Assembly: GCA_964645405.1 (NCBI GenBank)
Contig: CAZYCA010000037.1
Coordinates: forward strand, 1-64,000
Length of the DNA stretch: 64,000 nucleotides
Origin: JAMWDF01 sp964645405
GTDB taxonomy: Bacteria; Ratteibacteria; UBA8468; B48-G9; DSTR01
Reading direction: 5' to 3'
Shown: one piece after another, positions 8,698 to 16,684 of the stretch
Position numbering within the stretch: position 1 is the first letter of the stretch
Layout: each line of letters begins with the position of its first letter
Position numbers and translations under genes: made by a program
The notes under the pieces: model-generated
Told to the model about the DNA's origin: nothing
Seen by the model: the letters and a program-made list of their open reading frames with translations, nothing else
Databases searched by the model: none

Positions 8698-9345
8698 TCA
8701 ATAGGAAGTAGCTTCCCAGTAAGGACCGCTGGTGAAGACGTTGTAGTCCTTATAGGAAAGGTTCAAAACCTTATCTCCATGATTATAGTAATGCCAGAAG
8801 CAGCGCACAATCGGTACCTGTCCACCTTTACCTTCATTCAGTGACTGATAAATCTTGGCTTCCTTCCAGGAAACCTGCCCATCACCGTTGGTATCAGCCC
8901 GGGCAATTTCTGTGGTATCGTGAGAATCTTCAAACCACTGGCACCTGAGAGGTGAGAATTCATAACAGTAACTGTTGGCTGCTACTTCTGGATTACGACC
9001 AACCGCTAAAGGATTACTGGCAATATCGTACAGCTCAGGAAACTGCGTGTTACCATGTCCTTGAGTACCTTTATGCAAATCTGTCAGACAGAGAAAAATT
9101 TTATCCGGTTTTAGATAAGAAGGATAAAGGTTGGAAAGCCAGCAGGGATAGTCATCGTTATCCTGGTAATAAATCTCCAGAGCAATAGAAAACTGTTTCA
9201 GCTGACTGATACAGTTGGCCTGCCGACCTTTTTCTTTTGCCTTGGAAAGAGCAGGAAGGGTCTGACCGGCTAGCATGGAAATAATCGCGATTACCACCAG
9301 AAGTTCAATCAGGGTAAAACCAAAATTTATTTTTTTCTTTTTCAT
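8698..9345 (-). CDS. Free-standing pseudopilin with prepilin cleavage site
   Basis: A 215-residue protein. After a short basic leader comes FGFTLIELLVVIAIISMLAG, the prepilin peptidase site (Gly-Phe) with Glu at +5 and the hydrophobic helix, then a head domain containing KEKGRQANCISQLKQ and an aspartate-rich segment with an EF-hand-like DTNGDGQVSWKE, which probably binds calcium as in GspG heads. SD AGGGGGG precedes ATG. The start codon overlaps the stop of the upstream HEAT-repeat gene by 4 bases (ATGA), so the two are translationally coupled. Confidence 0.87.
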   Translation of the reverse strand: MKKKKINFGFTLIELLVVIAIISMLAGQTLPALSKAKEKGRQANCISQLKQFSIALEIYYQDNDDYPCWLSNLYPSYLKPDKIFLCLTDLHKGTQGHGNTQFPELYDIASNPLAVGRNPEVAANSYCYEFSPLRCQWFEDSHDTTEIARADTNGDGQVSWKEAKIYQSLNEGKGGQVPIVRCFWHYYNHGDKVLNLSYKDYNVFTSGPYWEATSY

Positions 9346-10037
9346 TGTTTCTTCCCCCCTCTGATAGAAGCTATGACTTCTTTGGTCAGTTTTTTTACTT
9401 CTTCTTCCGGGTCGTTATACATCAGATTTAAAAGACGCCCTTCCATCTCCGCTGTACCTTTCGTCTTCAGAAGCTCCAGACACTTCAATCTCAAATCAAG
9501 TGGTTTTTCTGTTTCTTCAGCCAGACTTAATATCTTTTCATTCAGTTCCGGCTCATTCAATGTGGCAGCGTATTCTAACAATTTTAACTGTGTATCTTTA
9601 TCCTCCCCGGTGATACCAGCAAAAAGTTTCACCACATTCTTTCTATCAAGTCTGACAAGTGTCTCCAGGGCAATCTCTTTTACCTGTTTATTTTGACTGT
9701 TAAAAATCTCAAAGAGTTTATCCTGGTCCAGCCGGCCAATACTGGCAGCTGCCATTCTTTTTACTCTGGCATCAGGGTCAGTCTCCAGGATTTCCACCAG
9801 CTCGGCAATGGTGTCTTTCAATCCCAGCACGCCACAAGCATAGATAGCATTTAATCTGGCGTCTTTGTTCCGGCTGTGAAGTTCTTTCAGGTATCTTTTA
9901 GGAGTTGGTTTCTTGTTTTTCAGTCCTACCCAGAGGCCAAAACGAAAAAGAGAAAGCACAATGACTATAATTGTTACCCAGAAAACAATCCTTTTATTCT
10001 GGGGCAATTTTGCGTAAAAATCTTTTATATTTTCCAC
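9342..10037 (-). CDS. Membrane-anchored HEAT-repeat protein
   Basis: A 231-residue protein. One transmembrane helix (about 19-38, VFWVTIIVIVLSLFRFGLWV) is followed by alpha-helical HEAT-like repeats from residue 50 to the end (DARLNAIYACGVLG, DARVKRMAAASIGRL, KEIALETLVRL and others). Such repeats make protein-binding superhelices. The start is GTG with only a weak ribosome site. It overlaps the downstream pseudopilin by 4 bases, which suggests a physical or functional link with pilin-like structures; this is inference. Confidence 0.8.
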   Translation of the reverse strand: MENIKDFYAKLPQNKRIVFWVTIIVIVLSLFRFGLWVGLKNKKPTPKRYLKELHSRNKDARLNAIYACGVLGLKDTIAELVEILETDPDARVKRMAAASIGRLDQDKLFEIFNSQNKQVKEIALETLVRLDRKNVVKLFAGITGEDKDTQLKLLEYAATLNEPELNEKILSLAEETEKPLDLRLKCLELLKTKGTAEMEGRLLNLMYNDPEEEVKKLTKEVIASIRGGKKQ

Positions 10038-10218
10038 AGCTTGTTTTTACCATTAAACCAGTTCGCCTGTCAAGAGCCTGTCTGTCGCCTGTAAATTCTT
10101 TTCTCTTTTTCCCTCTCCCTTCATCCACAACCTCGCCCCAGGTGGAAGGGAAGACTGGTAAAAAATGTAAACAGCCTCTTACCTGGATGTGGAAAATAGG
10201 TTAAAATAGGCAGGAGAA

Positions 10219-10989
10219 ATGAAAAGCACCATTAAATACCTGCGCGCAGGACTGCAACTTTCCTGGAAACACCCTGTCCTGATAGCGGTGATTCTGACTT
10301 GGCTTTTCCTTCAGGGTTTTGTTTTGGACCGGTCCTTTCTGAAAAACAAACCTGAAGGTAACTGGCTGACACCAGCACTTTTAATTTTTTTCCTGCTGGA
10401 TAACTACCTTTCCTGCTGCGTTTACTTTGCCCTGAAAGAATATTTATTGACTGACAATCTTCCTGTTTATTCTTGCTGGCGGGAAGGAAGACGATTTTTT
10501 TCACCTGTTCTTTTTTTTAAGCTGTTTGTGGGAGTATCTGGTATTTTTTTGATTTCTGTGGTAACTTCCACCCTGACAGTAGTATCGGGGGCAAGTTTAT
10601 CTGTTTTCTCCTTTGTTCTTTTGCTTGTTGGTATCTGGACAGCTGCTGGCATTTACCTGTTACTTACTACCTTGCTAACACCTTTGCTGATTATTCTTGG
10701 CCGGTCAGCGTTTTTCCCTGCTGTGGAACTCAGTTTCCGGCTGGTCCGTCATCACCTTTCCACGCTCATCATCCTGGTGAGTTTGTTAGGATTACCCTGG
10801 GTACTTGTCATCGGTGCGAGCAGGTTGTACAATATCCAGGGGTCTGCGGTGTTGTCAAAGAAAGTTCTGACAGCTTTAGCTTTTGGGTACCTGGAAATAG
10901 TTACAGTTCAAAGTCTTCTTGCTTTCCTTAAAGAGCAACTTCATGCAGGCTCAAGGGAAGAAAGGAATAACTATGAAAGAGACACTTGA
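10219..10989 (+). CDS. Integral membrane protein of unknown function
   Basis: A 256-residue polytopic protein with about five or six hydrophobic helices (around 20-35, 50-75, 95-115, 120-160, 180-200) and a basic, polar C-terminus. The layout resembles the DUF975/YciC-like glycerophosphoryl-diester-type membrane proteins, but I do not recognise it with confidence. It has CAGGAGAA before ATG and a TTAAAAT box just upstream. It overlaps the first gene of the oxidoreductase operon by 17 bases, so it is part of that transcript. The 180 bases upstream (10038-10218) hold only this promoter region. Confidence 0.6.
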   Translation: MKSTIKYLRAGLQLSWKHPVLIAVILTWLFLQGFVLDRSFLKNKPEGNWLTPALLIFFLLDNYLSCCVYFALKEYLLTDNLPVYSCWREGRRFFSPVLFFKLFVGVSGIFLISVVTSTLTVVSGASLSVFSFVLLLVGIWTAAGIYLLLTTLLTPLLIILGRSAFFPAVELSFRLVRHHLSTLIILVSLLGLPWVLVIGASRLYNIQGSAVLSKKVLTALAFGYLEIVTVQSLLAFLKEQLHAGSREERNNYERDT

Positions 10990-11548
10990 AATTCGCTGGC
11001 ATGGAAGAGGTGGTCAGGGTGCCAAGACAGCCGCTCTTCTTTTTGGAGATGCTGCTACTTCTACCGGTAAGTATATCCAGGCTTTTCCGGAATACGGGCC
11101 GGAAAGAATGGGAGCCCCGGTACAGTCTTTCAACCGCATCAGCAGTAAACCCATCCGCACCCATGCTGCTGTTTTAAACCCGGATGTTGTAGTAGTTCTG
11201 GATGCCTCTCTAATGGAACAGGTTGCTGTTACCGCCGGACTGGACCAGAAAGAGGGTACAATTATTGTGAACACCAGTCAGACACCAGAAGAAATTAGAA
11301 AACGGCTTAATTTTTCCGGGAGAATTTGTACTGTGGATGCTTCCCGGATAGCCCTGGAAACCATTGGCAGCAATATCCCCAACACTCCCATGATGGGTGC
11401 GCTTATCCGTGCCAAACCCATCCTCTCACTTGAGGAACTCCTGGCGGATACCAGGAAGAAACTGACGGCAAAGTTCCGGCACCGGCCGGAAATCATTGAA
11501 GGTAATCTTAAAGCCATAGAACGTGCTTATCAGGAAACAAAAGGATAA
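10973..11548 (+). CDS. porC: Pyruvate/2-oxoacid:ferredoxin oxidoreductase, gamma subunit
   Basis: A 191-residue subunit that starts with the family signature IRWHGRGGQGAKTAA and contains PEYGPERMGAPV. It belongs to the four-subunit enzyme that oxidatively decarboxylates pyruvate (or a related 2-oxoacid) to acyl-CoA with reduction of ferredoxin. The start is the ATG after GAAAGGAATA; an earlier in-frame start would lie deep in the upstream gene. The gene order gamma-delta-alpha-beta is classical for this enzyme in anaerobes and archaea. The substrate, pyruvate or 2-oxoisovalerate, is not certain. Confidence 0.9.
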   Translation: MKETLEIRWHGRGGQGAKTAALLFGDAATSTGKYIQAFPEYGPERMGAPVQSFNRISSKPIRTHAAVLNPDVVVVLDASLMEQVAVTAGLDQKEGTIIVNTSQTPEEIRKRLNFSGRICTVDASRIALETIGSNIPNTPMMGALIRAKPILSLEELLADTRKKLTAKFRHRPEIIEGNLKAIERAYQETKG

Positions 11549-11553
11549 AAACC

Positions 11554-11838
11554 ATGGAAGAGAAAAAGGAAGGCTGGAAACAGTTACCACCAGGAGATAT
11601 TCTGGAAGGAGCAACCTCTCTGTGTTTTAAAACCGGTAACTGGCGTAGCAGCAAACCGGTTCACCGGATGGAAAAGTGCATCCATTGTTTTCTCTGCTGG
11701 ATAGCCTGCCCGGATGGGGCTATCAAGGTGAAAGACGGTCGTTTCCAGGAAATTGATTACGACTACTGCAAGGGCTGTGGTATCTGCGCCCGCGAATGTC
11801 CGAAAAAAGCGATAGAAATGCAACCAGAAGCCAGATAA
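11554..11838 (+). CDS. porD: Pyruvate/2-oxoacid:ferredoxin oxidoreductase, delta (ferredoxin-like) subunit
   Basis: A 94-residue iron-sulfur subunit with two complete [4Fe-4S] motifs: CIHCFLCWIACP and CKGCGICARECP. It relays electrons from the thiamine-diphosphate site to external ferredoxin. It lies 5 bases after the gamma gene and 31 bases before the alpha gene, on one transcript. Length and motif spacing are normal for the separate delta subunit. Confidence 0.94.
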   Translation: MEEKKEGWKQLPPGDILEGATSLCFKTGNWRSSKPVHRMEKCIHCFLCWIACPDGAIKVKDGRFQEIDYDYCKGCGICARECPKKAIEMQPEAR

Positions 11839-11869
11839 ATACGCAGCCTCTTATACAAAGGGAGCCAAC

Positions 11870-13069
11870 ATGGCACAAAATGGTACCAGAGTAGCCAAAA
11901 CAGGAAATGAAGTATTTGCCGAAGCCATGCGCCAGATTAACCCTGATGTTGTTGCTGCCTACCCTATCACGCCGGCAACAGAAATCGTCCAGATTTTTTC
12001 CCAGTTTGTCGCTGATGGACTGGTGAAAACAGAGTTTCTTCCTGCGGAAAGCGAACACAGTGCGATGAGCGCCTGTATCGGTGCCAGTGCCTGTGGAGCC
12101 AGAGCCATGACAGCTACATCTTCCCAGGGTCTGGCTCTGATGTGGGAAATGCTTTACATCGCTGCCGGATTAAGGTTACCCATCGTTATGGCTATAGTCA
12201 ACCGAGCTCTTTCCGCACCTATCAACATCCACTGCGACCATTCTGATACCATGGGTGCCAGAGATTCCGGCTGGATACAGATTTTCTCTGAGAATGTTCA
12301 GGAATCTTATGACAACCTCATCCAGGCAGTCCGTATAGCGGAACATCCTGAAGTCTGCCTTCCGGTTATGGCAACAACAGATGGTTTTATTCTCAGCCAT
12401 TGTCTGGAAACACTGGAAATGCTGACTGATAGCCAGGTTCAGGAATTTGTTGGACCTGTTCCCGTGCGGCAAAACCTCCTTTCCTCTCTGGAGGCTAACA
12501 AACCAATTACCGTTGGTGCTCTGGACTTGCAGGATTACTACTTTGAGCACCGGCGACAGGTGGCAGAAGCGATGAGCAAATCCTTACCTGTCATCAGGCA
12601 GGTAGGTCAACAGTTTGGTGAACTTTTTGGTCGCAGCTACGGTTTTGTAGAACCCTATCAGTTAGATGATGCTGAAGTCGCGGTCGTGGTTATGGGTTCT
12701 ACCACTGGTACCTGCCGGGAAGTCGTAGACAAACTGAGAGCTTCAGGGAAAAAAGCTGGATTATTAAAAATCAGAGTTTTTCGTCCTTTCCCTGCGGAGG
12801 AAATTGTCCAGTTCCTTTCCCCGATAAAGGTAGTAGGAGTAATGGACAGGGCTGACAGTTTGAACGCTGTTTCTGGCCCTTTGTACCCGGAAGTCTGCAC
12901 AGCACTCTATGACTGTCCCAGCCGTCCCTTGACTCTGGACTTCATTTACGGGCTCGGTGGAAGAGATGTACCCCGTGATGACATTGAAAATATCTTTACA
13001 GATTTGTTTTCTCTGCTTTCTACCGGAAAGAAAAATTTCACCGTAAAGTATGTAGGCGTAAGAGAATAA
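11870..13069 (+). CDS. porA: Pyruvate/2-oxoacid:ferredoxin oxidoreductase, alpha subunit
   Basis: A 399-residue subunit with the pyrimidine-binding domain (AAYPITPATEIVQ at about residue 25) and the transketolase C-terminal-like domain (VVVMGSTTGTCREVV). ESEHSAMSACIGAS carries the conserved Glu region. An AGGGAGCC site precedes ATG. It works with the beta subunit to form the active site at the subunit interface. Position in the operon and length fit the heterotetrameric enzyme. Confidence 0.93.
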   Translation: MAQNGTRVAKTGNEVFAEAMRQINPDVVAAYPITPATEIVQIFSQFVADGLVKTEFLPAESEHSAMSACIGASACGARAMTATSSQGLALMWEMLYIAAGLRLPIVMAIVNRALSAPINIHCDHSDTMGARDSGWIQIFSENVQESYDNLIQAVRIAEHPEVCLPVMATTDGFILSHCLETLEMLTDSQVQEFVGPVPVRQNLLSSLEANKPITVGALDLQDYYFEHRRQVAEAMSKSLPVIRQVGQQFGELFGRSYGFVEPYQLDDAEVAVVVMGSTTGTCREVVDKLRASGKKAGLLKIRVFRPFPAEEIVQFLSPIKVVGVMDRADSLNAVSGPLYPEVCTALYDCPSRPLTLDFIYGLGGRDVPRDDIENIFTDLFSLLSTGKKNFTVKYVGVRE

Positions 13070-13079
13070 GGAGGAAGTA

Positions 13080-14003
13080 ATGCCAACATTGAAGGAATTA
13101 GCAAATCGTCCGGAACGTTTTGTCTCCGGACATCGTCTCTGTCCCGGGTGCGGAGCGGGTATCGTCGCCAGGCAGGTAATGCTGGCAATTAACAAGCCGG
13201 TAGTCGTGGGTTGTGCTACTGGATGTCTGGAAGTATCTTCTACCATTTTCCCTTATTCTGCCTGGAAAACACCCTGGATTCATTCGGCTTTTGAAAATGT
13301 TGCTGCCACCATCAGTGGGGCGGTTGCTGCTTACGAAGCGCTGAAGAAGCAGGGGAAAATTACCCAGGATGTTGTCTTTGTCGCCTTTGGTGGCGATGGA
13401 GGAACATACGATATTGGCCTGCAGTCTCTTTCCGGAGCCGCAGAAAGAAACCACAGAATGCTTTATGTCTGCTATGACAACCAGGCTTATATGAACACCG
13501 GAATTCAACGTTCCTCAGCTACACCTTTTGGTGCTCACACCACCACTACCCCTGCAGGTAAAATTATCCCTGGTAAGATGCAGTTCTCTAAAGATTTACC
13601 TTCCATTATGGTAGCCCACGAAATACCTTACGTGGCTACAGCCATCCCTGGAAGGTGGAACGACCTGGTCACCAAGGTGGAAAAGGCTGTTGCCTGTGGT
13701 GGTTTTGCTTTCCTCGATGTTCTTTCTCCTTGCCGTCTGGGCTGGCCGCATGATCCTGCTTTAACCATGGAGATTACCAGACTGGCAGCCGATACCTGTC
13801 TTTGGCCCTTATACGAAGTAGTGGAAGGTAAATACCGTCTTACTTACCGGCCCAAAGAGAAAAAGCCTATCAGTGAATGGCTAAAACTTCAACGCCGGTT
13901 CAGCAATTTACTTAAGCCAGAAAATTCCGGGCTGCTGGAGCAACTGCAAAAAAGTGTGGATGCCAGATGGGAAAGGCTGCTCAAAAAGTGTGAAGGTTCC
14001 TGA
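13080..14003 (+). CDS. porB: Pyruvate/2-oxoacid:ferredoxin oxidoreductase, beta subunit
   Basis: A 307-residue thiamine-diphosphate subunit. It has the N-terminal CPGCGAG motif with further cysteines (CATGCLE) that ligate a proximal [4Fe-4S] cluster, and the Mg-TPP motif GDGGTYDIGLQSLSGAAERN with DNQAYMNTG. These features match pyruvate oxidoreductase beta chains. SD AAGGAGG stands just before the ATG. It is the last gene of the operon; a DUF72 gene converges on it from the other strand after 31 bases. Confidence 0.94.
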   Translation: MPTLKELANRPERFVSGHRLCPGCGAGIVARQVMLAINKPVVVGCATGCLEVSSTIFPYSAWKTPWIHSAFENVAATISGAVAAYEALKKQGKITQDVVFVAFGGDGGTYDIGLQSLSGAAERNHRMLYVCYDNQAYMNTGIQRSSATPFGAHTTTTPAGKIIPGKMQFSKDLPSIMVAHEIPYVATAIPGRWNDLVTKVEKAVACGGFAFLDVLSPCRLGWPHDPALTMEITRLAADTCLWPLYEVVEGKYRLTYRPKEKKPISEWLKLQRRFSNLLKPENSGLLEQLQKSVDARWERLLKKCEGS

Positions 14004-14034
14004 ATTTTCCGCCTGCTGACAGGCTTTGCCAGTA

Positions 14035-14949
14035 TCAGAAAAGAGTCTCTGGTTCTTCATAAATGTCCTTACCAGAAAGAAGGGCTTTTAACCTGAGAGC
14101 ATTTCTCATCGCCTGACCGGCATGACAGTTATTAAACATTACAAAAACGTTGTGCTGAGCAAACTGTTCTGCTACCTGCCGGAACTGCTCTAATTCCTCT
14201 TCGCTGTAAAGGTAGTCATACCGCAACGAGGTAGTGATATTAGACTGGCGCCAGCTGGTAGCATTGCGACCGTGAAGCCGTAAATAGACAATATCGGTGG
14301 TGGCTTCCGGGACAAAAGGCACGGTGGAATCATCAGAAAACTGCGGTTCATCTGCTGTAATGTAAGTCAATCCATTTTCCCTTAAGAAAGAGAAAACTTC
14401 TTTTCTTCTTTCCTCTTTCAACCAGGAACCATGTCGAAATTCCACCCCAAGAGAATATCCTTCCATTAACCGGCGACAGGACAAAATCTGTTCCAGTCCT
14501 GAAGGACCATAACGAAACCAGGGAGGAAACTGGAAAACAACCAGACCTAATTTCTTAGCTTCCCCCAGGGGAGCAATGGACTGCTGAAAGTATCTGGCTA
14601 AACTTTTTATCATTCCCGGGTCATGGATAAAAATGTAAGGACGATTTTTCTCCTTTTCTTCCAGCCGCTCCTGTATCGGCAGAGGAAGTGTTTTTGGCTC
14701 CACAGTATGACCTGTTAAAGCAGCATAAGCCTTAACATGGAAAAGAAAATTTTCCGGGGTGCGTTCGACCCACAACTGAGCTACCTGAGGCCGGGGAAGA
14801 GCATAATAGGTGGCATCAATCTCCACAGTATCAAAAATACTGGCATAGTAAGCAAGTCTGGCACTGGCACTTTTAATTCTTTTCGGATAGAAAGAACCAC
14901 TCTCTATAATGCTGCGGTCAGCCCAGGAACATGTCCCTACCCTGATCAT
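14035..14949 (-). CDS. DUF72 family protein
   Basis: A 304-residue TIM-barrel protein of the widespread DUF72 (YecE-like) family. Recognisable blocks are RVGTCSWADRS at the N-terminus, EIDATYYALPRPQ, FQFPPWF, GVEFRHGSW, and the C-terminal FNNCHAGQAMRNALRLKALL. No biochemical function is established for the family; structural similarity to endonuclease IV-type barrels has been noted. It follows xseB on the same strand by 24 bases, so it may be co-transcribed with the exonuclease VII genes. Confidence 0.9.
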   Translation of the reverse strand: MIRVGTCSWADRSIIESGSFYPKRIKSASARLAYYASIFDTVEIDATYYALPRPQVAQLWVERTPENFLFHVKAYAALTGHTVEPKTLPLPIQERLEEKEKNRPYIFIHDPGMIKSLARYFQQSIAPLGEAKKLGLVVFQFPPWFRYGPSGLEQILSCRRLMEGYSLGVEFRHGSWLKEERRKEVFSFLRENGLTYITADEPQFSDDSTVPFVPEATTDIVYLRLHGRNATSWRQSNITTSLRYDYLYSEEELEQFRQVAEQFAQHNVFVMFNNCHAGQAMRNALRLKALLSGKDIYEEPETLF

Positions 14950-14973
14950 GGAAGAAATTATCCCGTTAACTTT

Positions 14974-15207
14974 TCAGCAACTTTTCTCCGCAGATTCTTC
15001 CTTTTCCGTTTCTTCTTTCTCCAGCTCCGTTAAGACCTTTTTCACTTCTGTTTCTGTCTTTTTCAACCTGGTCTGACACCATTTAATCAGAAAAGCAGCT
15101 CTTTTTACACGCTCGCTTAAGACATCAACATCAACCTGCTGGGATTCCAGATCCTCAAGGATACGCTGGAGTTCTTCCAGTGCCTGGCTGTAAGTCAGTT
15201 TTTCCAT
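14974..15207 (-). CDS. xseB: Exodeoxyribonuclease VII small subunit
   Basis: A 77-residue helical protein with the family core TYSQALEELQRILEDLESQQVD and a Glu/Lys-rich tail, the usual size for XseB. It binds the large subunit XseA to form the single-strand-specific exonuclease VII. It lies 17 bases downstream of xseA on the same strand. The extended acidic tail after residue 60 is longer than in E. coli but is common. Confidence 0.92.
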   Translation of the reverse strand: MEKLTYSQALEELQRILEDLESQQVDVDVLSERVKRAAFLIKWCQTRLKKTETEVKKVLTELEKEETEKEESAEKSC

Positions 15208-15224
15208 GTTCTCCCCTTTTGCCG

Positions 15225-16592
15225 CTAATGGCTTTCTTCATCCTTTAACGGCAGAAGATTTTCTTCCTTTTTTTCTTTCACTTCGGTTACCCTGGCCTGG
15301 AAACAGCCCTCATAAAGCATGGTAAACACCAGGTCATTCACTGAAATATTTTGTACATTTTTTAAGGGATGACCTTTGTAACAGGTAATACTGTAACCTC
15401 TTTTGAGGATATTGGTAGGGTCAAGAATCTTCAGCTTCTGGTAATCATGTTTCAGATTTTCCTGCCAGGTGTTTATGAGGTTTAGAGGTAACTTTTTCAC
15501 TCTCTCTTTTTGCAAATCTAACAGGTGGGAGTGAGACATGATAAGGGAACGGATTACCTGCTCTACCCTGATTTGCATTGCGGTGAGAAGTTTTCCCGGG
15601 GATTGAAGCCCGGAGATTATTCCTGTCTGAAGATTCTGCATTAAAAGATATAACTGTGAGGATTTATCCTGCAGGAAAGACCTGATCAACTCCCTGAGAT
15701 TTTTTCTGGTCTCCTCTATTGTATTTTCAAATGTTTTGATCTTCTCCAGGAGAAAATTGGCGACAGCTGTGGGGGTAATAAAACTCTGCCATGCCACATA
15801 GTTCAGTACCGGCTGGTCCCGTTCATGTCCTATCCCGGTGAGAACCGGTAAGGGGAAAAAAGCCACTTTTCTGGCTAACTGGTAACTATCAAAAACATGA
15901 AGGTCCACCTGGGAACCTCCTCCCCGGATAAGAACCACAGCATCAAAATCTTCAGCCTTTTCCTCCACCAGACTGAGAGCCTGAGATAAAGAATCTTCTG
16001 CCTGCTGTCCCTGCATAAAGGCAGGGAAAAGACTTATCTGGAAACTGTAGCCATAAGGGTTCTTAAGCAAATGGGCAAGAAAATCACCGTATCCGGCTGC
16101 TGTTTCTGAACTGATGACAGCCAGCCGCTGCGGAACAAGAGGAAAATCAAGAGATTTATTTCTATCAATAATTCCTTCGCGGGTTAATCTTTCTAATGTT
16201 TCCCGCCTTTTTAAAGCCATTTCTCCTAAAGTGTAACGGATATCCACATCCAGCACGTTAAGACTCAGTCCGTATACCTGGTGATAGTTCACATGTCCCA
16301 GCATGAGAATTTTCATTCCACTCTGTAATTCTGTACCTGCCTGCTGAAGAAAATTCTTCCTGATGGAAAAGAAATTATCAGCCCAGATTATCCCTTTCAC
16401 CTGAGCCACTACTTTTTCTTCCTTCTTTTCCACCAGCTCTAAGTAGCAGTGGCCTGACTTCATGTTCACATTCAGACGGGCAATCTCAGCCACTACCCAG
16501 AGGCTGGGAGGAAGAAACTCTAAGGTTTCAGAGATAAGCTCTGACAGTTCACTCAGCGAAAGTATTTTTTGTTCGTTGAAAGGGAGTTGCAC
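15225..16592 (-). CDS. xseA: Exodeoxyribonuclease VII large subunit
   Basis: A 455-residue protein with the N-terminal OB-fold (LSELISETLEFLPPSLWVVAEIA), the catalytic domain signatures LAVISSETAAGYGDFL, VLIRGGGSQVDLHVFD and TGIGHERDQPVLNYVA, then the coiled-coil region and a GYSI segment near the C-terminus. It degrades single-stranded DNA bidirectionally to oligonucleotides in repair. The start codon is GTG, and the promoter places the transcript start on that G. It heads an xseA-xseB-(DUF72) unit divergent from the phosphofructokinase gene. Confidence 0.94.
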   Translation of the reverse strand: MQLPFNEQKILSLSELSELISETLEFLPPSLWVVAEIARLNVNMKSGHCYLELVEKKEEKVVAQVKGIIWADNFFSIRKNFLQQAGTELQSGMKILMLGHVNYHQVYGLSLNVLDVDIRYTLGEMALKRRETLERLTREGIIDRNKSLDFPLVPQRLAVISSETAAGYGDFLAHLLKNPYGYSFQISLFPAFMQGQQAEDSLSQALSLVEEKAEDFDAVVLIRGGGSQVDLHVFDSYQLARKVAFFPLPVLTGIGHERDQPVLNYVAWQSFITPTAVANFLLEKIKTFENTIEETRKNLRELIRSFLQDKSSQLYLLMQNLQTGIISGLQSPGKLLTAMQIRVEQVIRSLIMSHSHLLDLQKERVKKLPLNLINTWQENLKHDYQKLKILDPTNILKRGYSITCYKGHPLKNVQNISVNDLVFTMLYEGCFQARVTEVKEKKEENLLPLKDEESH

Positions 16593-16598
16593 GGTATA

Positions 16599-16627
16599 AT
16601 TTTATGCTTTTCCCGTAACTTTGTAAA
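16599..16627 (-). promoter_or_regulatory. xseA promoter, leaderless
   Basis: On the minus strand TTTACA (16622-16627), a 17-base spacer, then TAAAAT (16599-16604). Exactly 6 bases separate the -10 box from the GTG, so +1 is predicted to be the G of the start codon. The -35 box overlaps that of the divergent phosphofructokinase promoter. Confidence 0.75.
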
Positions 16628-16649
16628 GAAAGCCCGGCAGTGATATAAT
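16621..16649 (+). promoter_or_regulatory. Phosphofructokinase gene promoter
   Basis: TTGTAA (16621-16626), a 17-base spacer and extended TG-A-TATAAT (TATAAT at 16644-16649). Its -35 hexamer lies on the same base pairs as the -35 of the divergent xseA promoter, so RNA polymerase cannot occupy both at once. A leader of about 30 bases carries GGGAGGAGG before the ATG. Confidence 0.8.
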
Positions 16650-16684
16650 CTTGAAAAAAGCTCCAGAAAAGGGAGGAGGAAAAT

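Noticed and set aside
12764..13246. A 160-codon minus-strand frame across the porA/porB junction
   Set aside because: It is antisense to two well-supported subunits and its composition is not protein-like.
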